Below, in pieces: positions 55,117 to 64,000 of a DNA stretch of 64,000 nt (within the stretch, counting starts at the first letter, position 1; each line of letters opens with the position of its first letter). A model generated the notes under the pieces. The model was not told the DNA's origin. It saw only the letters and a program-made list of their open reading frames with translations, and did no database searches. Source of the DNA: Zygnema cylindricum (Eukaryota; Streptophyta; Zygnematophyceae; Zygnematales; Zygnemataceae). The stretch lies in contig JBBHKE010000176.1 in assembly GCA_037447655.1 (NCBI GenBank), positions 498,691 through 562,690 on the forward strand, in the 5' to 3' direction. The position numbers and the translations under genes are program-made.

Positions 55117-58100
55117 CACGACAGTACTGTAGCTCCAACGACTGTAAAATCATATCTCTGCAAATGAGATTGTTTCGATGATTTGTATGTTTAGGGTTTA
55201 ACCGTCGCGATTTTCCTAATAATCAAGAGAATAGATTTTATTTTCAAAAAGTGCGATGGAAAAATCCATCAAGGTACAAAGGGGCTCAAAAAGAAGAAAT
55301 AGACGCTTGTTGCTAAAGAATAGCCAAAGAAAAAGAAGGTAAACAAAACATGTGAAGACACCAAATCTATCTACAAAAAAACTGCCAAAAACAAGCAAAT
55401 ATACTAAAGATGACACTAATCAAAAGAAAAAACTACCCAACCCTAACAAGCTAAACTCCACACCCCCGAAGATCGTGGATGTGGAGATTTTTTTTCCTAA
55501 TAAAATCTCCTCTCTGCAAATCATACGAATCTATTTGGATTCTTTTCTCGTTTCAAAATTCTACCGATGTTCGCCGAGAACTGATGCGAACCAATCATCT
55601 TGCAGCTGGCCTCTTTCCCGTGAAATGACACGTGTCGAGTATTTCTACCGTTCCCCAAGATGTATGAATAGCTTTTAACTCAGGGTGACGTTCATCAGAC
55701 GAAAACTCAGGTATTAAATGTTGTGCTTTCCGTACCTTGCCGTACTTTTATTTTGTTTTTTCTCTAAGTGTCCGCAAGAGTTATTGACCGTCCGATTATG
55801 CTTTGGTCTTCATCTGCCATCACTCCATCCGGCTCCTTAGCGGACTACACCGACGTGTAGGATCGCCACACGTGGATTTTTTTAATTATTCGGACAAGGG
55901 ACAATCCAGCGACTTTTTCAAACGTCGCGAAAGCCATGTGCTTCCTGACAGGTGGACTCGAATCCACCAGAATCCAGCAGAAAGTCATTGCCGTACGATA
56001 TCCCGTCACCCTTCTCCAGTTCTCCTTTCCTCCCTTCGACTTGTTGGTTTCCAAGCATCGAGATTTTTTTTAGAAAAGACAAAAGCTGTAAAAGCTGGCG
56101 CGAAAAACGACAAAGGCGTCTGGGAGGAAAAGTGCGTTTCATGGTACAGTGATGTAGTATGCATATTTGGTACAGTTATTATATAATAAAGATTTTATAA
56201 TGAAACTGGTCGGTATGTAAAATCTTTGACGATTTTTAATATCTGATCTTCAGCTCACGTGGTACCACTCTAAACCAAACACGTGTCTCTACTTGTATTC
56301 CGTACAGTTACAAAGACCTCCTGATGGAACCACGGTATCCGCCTGTCATCTTCAAACAGTTGTTCACGGCGTTTCGTGCGAACGATATAATCGCAACGAA
56401 TTATACGTAACAAACGCATTTAGCCTTTTGAAAAAATCGTAAAAATCGTTAATGAATTTTCTTCCGTACAATTTCGTACATGTAAAAAAGAATGAGTTTT
56501 TACATATACCGCAGTTTGTAAGGTTTCCGTGTAATGAGCGCTAATAAATAATATGTGTTTATCTATTTACGACACTCCACGAACATACCGGAAACTCTTC
56601 ATTGGATGGCAACGAACGTCCCCCTAGCAAGTTAAGGTTAGAGTACGTGAAGGCAGGTCCAAATGTAATCTGGCGCCACAATTTTGTCAAAGTCCGTTTG
56701 TGTGATAGGCAGCCATGGCCGCCTTCTCTCACTATCTCTAAAACTGCATACGCCTGCATAGAAATAAACGAACAAGACGTTCGTACATTTTTCAAACTTT
56801 AGGCGCGCAAATACTGTGAAACCTAACGTCTATTTTTGAAAATGTCCGTACATTTTCAAAAAAAATAACGTACATGTTCCGTGTAATTGCTGTTCAGTTT
56901 AATGGACAGAATATACCAAGTACTGCGACGTGTGTTTTTGTTAAAATTTCGTACATTACCGTAAAAATAGGTACATTTTACGGTAAACGCTGTTTCTTTT
57001 ACATGGATTCCCTGTCAAGTTTACCGGACAGAAAGTACATCGCGTTTTTCTCCGATTTATTCAAAGGTCACGAATTCGATTCGTACGTTCGTACAAGAGT
57101 GTCCACAGCACACACCCATACAGTATGCCTACTCTACGCGAATTTAGTGCCAAGTTTTGTGCACCTACCAAAGGCCTACCGTAAAAACGCATACTTTTGA
57201 ACTATGAACAAAACGCTAAAATTCTTTCAGGGCGCAAAACATCCGAGGCTGGGTGAAACCTTTGTCGCGTCAACTCTAAGTAGGAATTATGTCCCTATAG
57301 GTCAAAATATAAAAGGTAATAAAAAATGTGTCAGGTCATGATGACCTTTGTAACTCCACTTTTACACCCAACACGAGTCCAAAAAGTTGAAGTACCAGGC
57401 ATCCAACACTAATTGAAGTGGAATTGAAGAAACTCTCTAACCCTAAAAAGGAGATGAGTAAGACACAGCACTATAGCATAAGAGTGACTCCTCACTCTGC
57501 TTCAGTCCAAACTGACATGAACACAGTTGGTACCGGAAACAACATACCTTGCAAGTAAAGTAGTTACAAAACCATAAAGTACGTAGAGACCTAAATTAAA
57601 TGGAGGCATTAACGATGTGATGGAGATAGTGTTCGTTTCTTCACAGCATATATCATGCACCCTGATTCTCACATTCATCACCTTCATTTTGGCATGCAAC
57701 TCATTACAACCATCCATTGAAACATAAAAATTCACGCAATTTCTCTGTTTACTATGGCAGCTTTTTAAACAACATACATGTTACACGTACAAACAACATT
57801 TCAATTTTGTTTTCAAACTGGAAAAGCATACACCATCCGATAGAACCGATTTGTGGACTCCAAACAAAAAAGGGATGGATGTAGTAAGGAAAAAGAATTG
57901 CAGTCAGAGCCAAGATATATATATAAAAAAACAATGCAAATAACGACACAGGACGACCAAAAAAAATCACATGACAAAATTTTGCCAATTTCTCCTTTCA
58001 AAGGAGAAAAAAAAAAAAACAACAATGAAGACACCGGTACACGACGACCAAAAAAAATCACATATCAAATATTTGCCAATTTCCTTTCAAAGGGCTCGCA

Positions 58101-59296
58101 AAACCTACCATACAACACTGTTCCGGCACACATGGAGAACAGACGAAAACAAAAGAATGCCAAACTCGAGACTAACAAGATAAAGAAATGATCATTCAAT
58201 CAAATAATGTCGACATAAAGATTACAAAAACATCAGTTTGTTTTGTTTTTTTTGTATGTTTAACTGACCTAAAACCTTACCAACTCCTCTTAACTCTTCC
58301 CAACTCTTTAAACAGCATTGAATGCAGAAAATATAGGCAGTCAATATAGAAAAGGATCATAACGGCCTCTTTTGAGAGGAACCAATGCTCTACCGACCCA
58401 AATGAAGCAAAAAATGGTACAAGCGTATTTTTTTTGTAAATAATCTGCATTCAACGGAAAACGGAAAAGAATCCCTCATAGAAAGGACATTTTCTGTAAA
58501 TATATCCCGTAAAGAACACAATCGACACAAATTCACTATGTGCACAAACACTAGTTAAGAATAGTTTGCTACCAGAGAGGAAGCTTTTTATCAATGTTAG
58601 GAATTAGTCTATCAACGAAATCAAAAGGTAACTAAACAAAATGGGTTTCCAAAATTAAAACAAAATAAAAAAAAGAAAGAAAAAAAACCAATCCAATCAG
58701 CTATTATCTGCTCCATTGGAGACGCCGAAAATCGCCTCCGACCTGTGAGCCCTTCGTAAATAAGAATGTAAATGATTATATCACCGGGAGAGTCAAAGTT
58801 TCGGGCCAATCGGGGGCCAGTGATAAAACCACCACCATTTTATTCCGCATCTTTAATTGCGCAAAATAGTGGGAAAAAAATAACGTTTTCCAGGGTGCTC
58901 CGATCAGCGCGTCAGGACGCAAATTGACCAAGAGAAAGAAATAGAGAGAGAGAGAATCAAAAGGAACAGACAAAGTACCCATCGCTTCACATGTCACAAT
59001 GAGAACCGTTGCATTTTTACCAGTGGCATATTTTGCTCTCCAGACAGCTGCTTCCTGGCAACTTCCGTAAATCCCCGTATCTTCCCTACGAGGAAGATGA
59101 GCTGCAAGCTCCAGATCCACCCATCGTGATATAAAATCTTTTCAACATAATAAAATCTTCCTTTTTTTTTTCAAAACAGAATTTCTGTATCAAGTTTAGA
59201 GCGACATCGATTAAATCAGAATCCTGCCTGAACTGAAAGAATAAATGCAAACAAATAAATCTTCCCTATAAACCGTTATACCCACAAACTTAAACT
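55117..59296. other. Intergenic sequence, including the zinc-finger gene 3' flank
   Basis: No gene recognised from 55117 to about 58500. Bases 57952-58098 hold an imperfect direct repeat with a 91-base offset (GACGACCAAAAAAAATCACAT units). The 3' untranslated region of the zinc-finger gene must lie at the right end, below 59297, but its limit cannot be set. A 114-codon minus-strand stretch at 58776-59120 shows no motif and is probably untranslated sequence. Confidence 0.5.
57952..58098 (+). repeat. Imperfect direct repeat, 91-base offset
   Basis: Two units of about 55 bases (57952-58008 and 58043-58098) share GACGACCAAAAAAAATCACAT and a TTTGCCAATTTC...CTTTCAAAGG end. Confidence 0.75.
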
Positions 59297-61120
59297 TTAT
59301 GCCGTCTGATCCATCCAGCTCGGCCCTCCTCCAAGACTCATCAACATCCTCTCCCTCTCTCCTCCTTTTTCTCGACTCATAACCTGAATCATACTTCCTC
59401 CAGCCGATGCTGCGAGGGCCGCAGCAACAGCTGCCTCATTATCCACACTATTCCTCGTCTCTTTCACCATCCTCTGTCTATGTAACCACACCATTTCGGA
59501 CTCATCTTCCTGTCCACCTCGTCTCATCTGCGGTTCCTCATGTGGCATTCCCCAATCAGGTTTTCCAGTAGGTGAACCCCACTCCGCCGAAATCGACAGA
59601 GGAGGTAGGCCACCACCAAGTCCTCCCCCCATATGAGGGGGATGGTCACGGTCACGCCACATAGGACGAGGAACTGGACTTCGTCGAGCATTTAGGGCAG
59701 CAGCAACAGCTGACTGTTGCGCTCCAGAGCCAGAGAAAGGAACTGGAGAAGACATTCCTCTCTCATTTTGCATCCCACTTTGGTGAACACCATGAGATAC
59801 CGGTATGGACGCGTCTAAATATTGTTGGAGAAGCTGCTCACTGTTTAACCGGCGAATCGAAGTTGGGGAACCGACACCAGAGTGTTGTCCAAACTGAGAA
59901 CTTCTATCGGCATTACCAAGGGGTGACCTCACAGGCGACGGCATCTGGTTCGGATCTGGCCCATAATAATCTTCCGGCGCTTGTGGAGAAGGAGGAATCT
60001 GCAAACCCAGACCTGAAAATCCTCCTCTACCTGCCCTGGGAGAGAGAGAGTGTCCCGCCGAGGCAGCGACTGCTGCCAGGCGAGCATGTTGTACAAACTG
60101 TTCGGCTTCCCGTGCCGTATCCATATCATTAGATTTACTTTGAAGGGCCATCATGGCATCTATTTCATCTTGAGCAGGAATATCACGAGCGTGAAGAGCC
60201 GCTCTGAGTCGACTAGCCTGAAACCCATTACCAAGATGAAGAGCAGATGTGGTTGACGAAGACTGAGACCATTGGTTTGCACCGCCACTTGATGCGCCTG
60301 ACGGAGACATAGGAGGAGTTGGAAGACTGAAAGGCTCGGAAGATTGAGAAAACTGTGACATCATCAATACTGAAGAGGGCGACATCGGTGGAAACTCGGC
60401 CGACAAACTCACAGAACGCATGTCCATAGGGGATGCAGAACGTGGAGAAGGAATGGCTGAACCAGTTGCGGTATAGACAGGTCGTAGTTCTTCCGATGTG
60501 TGGGCAAAAAAACAGACACGACGAGCACAACTTGTCCCATCCTTGCAAAGTCTGTCACAAACAAAAAACAAATGCGCACACCAAACAGATTCAGGCACTC
60601 GGGCAGAATTTTATGACGAAGGAAGGAAAAACAAATGCAGGCATACAGACAGTTGTACAAGAACCAGAAACTACATTCGCAACTCCCATTATATGGACAA
60701 TAATCCAATGATAGAAACAGACCTTGTGCGATACTGAGCTGGATGCAACCAGCATTCAAACACTCCATGGGCATATTCACAATTATCGCCTCTTCGACAA
60801 GCTCCTTTTCGAAAGTCAGGGCATGGCACACAGCTATAGTGGTAACGACGAGGATCCCTTCGCCTCGCATTCTCTCCGGGATGAACAAAAGGACATTCAG
60901 TCCAGTCATGACTATATGCCCTTGAACATGGTCGTACTTTGAAACTGAACATCCTGAACTCATCTGTCCCATAAATGCTGTTCTTTATGTCGGGTAAAGA
61001 TGGGTCTGGAGGGTATTCCCGACTACTGGTTGTAGAGATGGACGTATACATCTCATCCTCATTATCCTTTGCTGCTTCTGAACTGCCAGGTGTATGCGGG
61101 CATGATACCTGCACAGACAT
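59297..61120 (-). CDS. Plant CCCH tandem zinc-finger protein (550 aa, two exons)
   Basis: Exons 61120-60723 and 60551-59297; the 171-bp intron has GT/AG ends and splits an Arg codon (AG/A). The sum is 551 codons with stop at 59299-59297. Residues 40-97 form the arginine-rich lead-in ([40 protein letters not shown]). Zinc finger 1 is C100-X7-C108-X5-C114-X3-H118, and finger 2 is C135-X5-C141-X4-C146-X3-H150, with X16 between: the exact plant RR-TZF formula. The rest is Ser/Pro/Gly-rich, with a conserved-looking [11 protein letters not shown] and an acidic segment with [11 protein letters not shown] near the C-terminus. Plant RR-TZF proteins bind RNA, often in cytoplasmic granules, and act in stress and hormone responses; function here is inferred. 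The C-terminal signature is that of ankyrin-bearing members, but no ankyrin repeats are encoded in this reading. The ATG at 61120 is the first in frame, but an acceptor-like site at 61109 means the true start may be further upstream. Confidence 0.92.
60552..60722 (-). other. Intron inside the tandem zinc-finger domain
   Basis: Donor ACAAG/GTCTGT at 60723/60722 and acceptor TTTGTGACAG/ACTTTG at 60552/60551. Splicing joins QYRT to RLCKDGTSC in frame, giving the exact conserved linker between the two fingers. The intron lies two residues before the first Cys of finger 2. Confidence 0.9.
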
Positions 61121-61965
61121 ACTCCATAGTATGACCTACAGTATTTTTGCCCTAAATCACAGGCTCAAGTTTTCTTCGAGTTTTTATACATGTCTTGCAT
61201 GACAAAGAATGTGACAAAATGGTCGATGCATGTGGTATTGTGACTCTACAGCAGAAAATTGCCAAAAGATTCAAAGAAGAAAACAACATAACCACTGGGC
61301 ATGGGCTCTGTTGTGAGAACATTAACAGAAACTGACAGAAGCCACAGAAAGGAGAGATTTACTGCAAAAATCATACCAGTTGTTCATCCTCCTCTGACAC
61401 ACTCTCTCCTGGAAATAGGTGTTGCCTGCATGTATCAATTGGCTCTCTCCTGTTTGAGGCTCCCTCTTTATTTGCCTGTTTTAACAGAAACCACCTCCAC
61501 GAAATTAAATCTGTGCCAGTTTCCCCCAGTATCACATATCCTTTCAAAGACTAACATTTGCTAAATCACATTGAGTATAAATATCCGTTTCATAAAACTC
61601 ATGTGAAAACATTCATGAAAATACATGCATTCCGTGCAAAACTCATTTCCAACCATTGAAATCGAAGTGTGAAAAGCTGACAGAGTGAAATCCCAACAGC
61701 GACTACTTATCACAGTGGACACAGCAAAACCAGTAGAACACAATGTTTATTCTGCAAAAATAAAGCAAACAACATGCCTATCACTTGAAAAACAGAAAAA
61801 AATCTACACCACCTAACTGCTTTTTCACATGACCGTAGACTGCAATGCAGGAACAGAAAACGGATGGCGCCAATTTCAAATGTATCATCATGATTTTCAA
61901 TCCATCCTTCACAACCCTCAACAATATTAAGGACAAGAGGCTTCACAAAATGTGGTCAAACATAC
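61121..61965 (-). other. Spacer between the NUA-like exons and the zinc-finger gene
   Basis: No convincing exon is seen. It would hold the promoter and 5' leader of the zinc-finger gene, or be a large intron if the two are one transcript. Acceptor-like TGTCTGTGCAG at 61109 lies just inside the first zinc-finger exon. No TATA box is clear. Confidence 0.5.
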
Positions 61966-64000
61966 CGAAGCAGTAGTAGTTGCATCCTGTGTCTTCATCG
62001 CAGCAACATTTATACCTCCGTCTGACTCCCTGTAATTCCAAAAAAAAAAAAGGTTAGAAACCAGCATGAAAAGGCAAGGGAATAAAAGTAGACTCATAGG
62101 ACCATGAAATATCAAATTTTTACCCTCGTCTGTACAATTCGTATATTTTTTTGAGTAATCATGGGTACAGCTACAGTAAAATTGTACAATTCACCCTCAA
62201 CATGATAGTAGACTTACCGTTGAAAACTACCCTATCAGCATGGAACACTTTGTAAACATTGTAAATAAGCATTCCTACCAGTTCTTCTATATCCCTTTCG
62301 TATGGACATGATTGAGTTTTACCCCTTTGTCTAAAGAAGGTTAATGCACATACTTACTTTTGTTCTACCACCAACCCATTAACAACAGTTTCTCGAGCAG
62401 ATTCATCTGCAACCTTCGCTGCAGCTTTAGCCAAAGCAACTTCTTCTTTCAACAGAGCCAATTCTTCTTCCAGCTTTTCCTGACTTTCCTTCGCATCCTG
62501 TAAAAAGGTTCCTTCAAAAAGTAAGGATGTGCGAAAAAATTACAGGCATCACCAAAACCAGCACTGGAAACAAACGAAAGGACATCTTAATCACCAACAT
62601 CCATGACAAAACCATTATATGATACTGCTGTTCGGCTCCTAGAAGTGTTCAGACATTTCAGAGCTTTTGCCCTCAACTTCCCCATTTCACCAACCACAAA
62701 AATAACATTGTAGTCTCACCTTCTCAGCCACTTCACGAGCTTCAACTTCTTGTTGTAACTTTGCATTAAATTGTGCTTCCCTTTGGTACATGTGCGTCTG
62801 CAACAAAACAAAACAGTGACCTCAGCGGTGGCACCATATTTTCAACTGGGTGGACAGTCCATCCTGCAGACATTCTCAATGAACATCATTCACATCACTC
62901 AATGTAACTCTAAAACAACAGTTTTCTGCAAATTGACATCAACCTGTGGTTTAATAAAGGAATTTACCTCAAAGGCCTTTATAATGGACATAAGATCGGT
63001 ACTCTTTGTAGAAGCCTCATCAGCTTTCTCCTTGTAAAGTTCTGCAAGTTTCCTTGTCTGCAAAATCAAAATGAAACACTGCAAGTAAGGAAACTATAGC
63101 AATGAACGGGAGGCTTAAAAACTTAATAATTGTGTGGATGTACAAGAAAAAAGGAGAGAAGAAGACTAAGTAGAAAAAATGAAGGTAAATTACATTATCT
63201 AAAAATAATGACAGAAAGAGCAGTAGCAGAAAAAAGGGCCACAAAATTGGCGACTCACAGTGTCCAATTCCATCAACAAGCGTTCTTCACGCTTCGAAGC
63301 TTCTTCCGTTGCAGAAGAAAGTTCCTACAAGCCCAAAAAAAGCCCTTTCTGCTTCAGAACTGATTTACCCTTCATACAAACAAGACAATTCCATGGACAA
63401 AGAATACAATGACAAGAATAAAAACAATAATGAGTCACCAATAGCGCCAACAAAATGGAAAGGAACGATAGGGAGACCGAGAGAAGCTTGCCAAAGCCAA
63501 GAAAGGATTTCGTTTCTTCTTACCTTACGAACAATTTCTAGTTGAGAGTCAAGCTGTGTAATCCGATCTTTCGCAGCTTTCGGTGTCATGGTATCCTGCA
63601 TAAGTATACGGAGAAGCAGAGGTGTGCAGAGAAACATGAGTGTACGGACAAGGGTAAAGGAAATAAAACAAAAGCAAGCAAATGAGTCTTGAGAAGAAAG
63701 GAAAGAATGATGGCAAATCACATCATGACAAAAGCAGAAAACACATGGAAACAACCAATGTTCAGTCAACCGTACATGAGAAACATGTCAAATGCAGATA
63801 AAACAAACAGCAATAGTAGCAATCTAACTAAACGAAGATTCAACAGGCAGCCAAAACAACACATAATCATTGCAAAGGGCTGGACCAAAATAGTAAAGAA
63901 ATACAAGGAGAATATTACCAGCTCCATTAGTCTATCACGATAATACGACAAAAATTTACATACAGCATATCCCATCCATATCCTTGTCATTCATTTTGTG
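61966..64000 (-). CDS. NUA/TPR-like nuclear-pore anchor, N-terminal coiled-coil exons (partial)
   Basis: Seven exons on the minus strand: (at least part of) 63919 upward, 63595-63524, 63324-63259, 63057-62968, 62797-62720, 62497-62358 and 62029-61966. All introns have GT/AG ends, and phases fit: the first junctions are phase 0, and the split AAG codon between 62358 and 62029 closes exactly. The six complete exons give 170 residues of heptad-rich coiled coil, including LAELYKEKADEAST, SIIKAFETHMYQREAQFNAK and ELALLKEEVALAKAAAK. This resembles the segment LVDLYKESSEEWSRKAGELE / VIKALE of plant NUA, homologue of vertebrate TPR and yeast Mlp, a nuclear-basket filament protein for mRNA export and SUMO homeostasis. 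The match is from memory. NUA proteins exceed 2000 residues; here the chain stops after about one sixth, next to the zinc-finger gene. Confidence 0.72.
63919..63989 (-). other. Uncertain exon at the window edge
   Basis: A donor GAGCTG/GTAATA at 63919 ends an open stretch reading SYYRDRLMEL, which resembles the NWHKERLREL stretch of NUA just upstream of the next exon. The acceptor is not clear: a stop codon lies at about 63990, and only weak AG sites follow it. Confidence 0.4.

Noticed and set aside
58776-59120. 114-codon minus-strand open stretch beyond the zinc-finger stop codon
   Set aside because: No motif and no splice link; most likely 3' untranslated sequence.
60409-60972. 187-codon minus-strand open stretch
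   Set aside because: A different frame across the zinc-finger intron and exons; the conserved tandem zinc-finger frame is the real one.
63365-63769. 134-codon minus-strand open stretch
   Set aside because: It mixes an NUA-like exon (63595-63524) with intron sequence; the splice sites show only the exon part is coding.

Overview
The window is nuclear DNA of a land plant. Three things show this: a CCCH zinc-finger gene with the exact plant-type tandem spacing and arginine-rich lead-in; spliced exons resembling the plant nuclear-pore anchor NUA/TPR; and retrotransposon primer sites that match the anticodon arm of the plant initiator tRNA-Met. Lineage within land plants cannot be fixed from the sequence. 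Gene density is low and short introns interrupt the genes at the right end.

Bases 1-46,604 are a pile of decayed, nested LTR retrotransposons. I name the Ty1/Copia groups A (copies A1-A5), D (one structurally complete copy, related to A), B (B1, B2, a solo LTR and an LTR fragment), C (left edge) and E (B-like, right edge); G is a Ty3/Gypsy remnant. Order: C pol remnant 1-2092; A1 (-) 2093-7044, fused head-to-head to A2 (+) 7045-10957; A2 interrupted by an unrelated solo LTR 9125-10471; G LTR-region sequence 10958-13415 holding a solo B LTR 12157-13104; complete D (-) 13416-19827; G integrase (-) 19828-21410; A3 (-) 21411-25101, resuming 34630-35075, split by B1 (+) 25102-34629, which is itself split by B2 (+) 27453-31144; A4 (+) 35158-41647 with both LTRs; a scrambled duplicated block 41648-42800; A5 (-) to about 44390; E (+) 44391-46604. 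Every pol gene carries stops or frameshifts, so none looks autonomous.

Bases 46,605-59,296 are AT-rich and mostly non-coding, with short inverted-repeat elements: a 1.1-kb hAT-like element, five TA-flanked MITEs sharing one terminal design, and a 0.7-kb inverted-repeat candidate. There are also perfect hairpins and two possible orphan exons near 47.1 and 47.6 kb.

Bases 59,297-64,000 carry genes, all on the minus strand. A two-exon CCCH tandem zinc-finger gene (550 residues) lies directly downstream of seven phase-consistent exons of an NUA/TPR-like coiled-coil protein. The NUA-like exon chain breaks off after its N-terminal part, so it is either truncated or fused to the zinc-finger gene.

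The features most worth follow-up are: the half-tRNA primer sites that overlap the gag start codon region; a covarying tRNA-like hairpin inside the A and D LTRs; the MITE family whose two ends vary together; and the NUA/zinc-finger junction.
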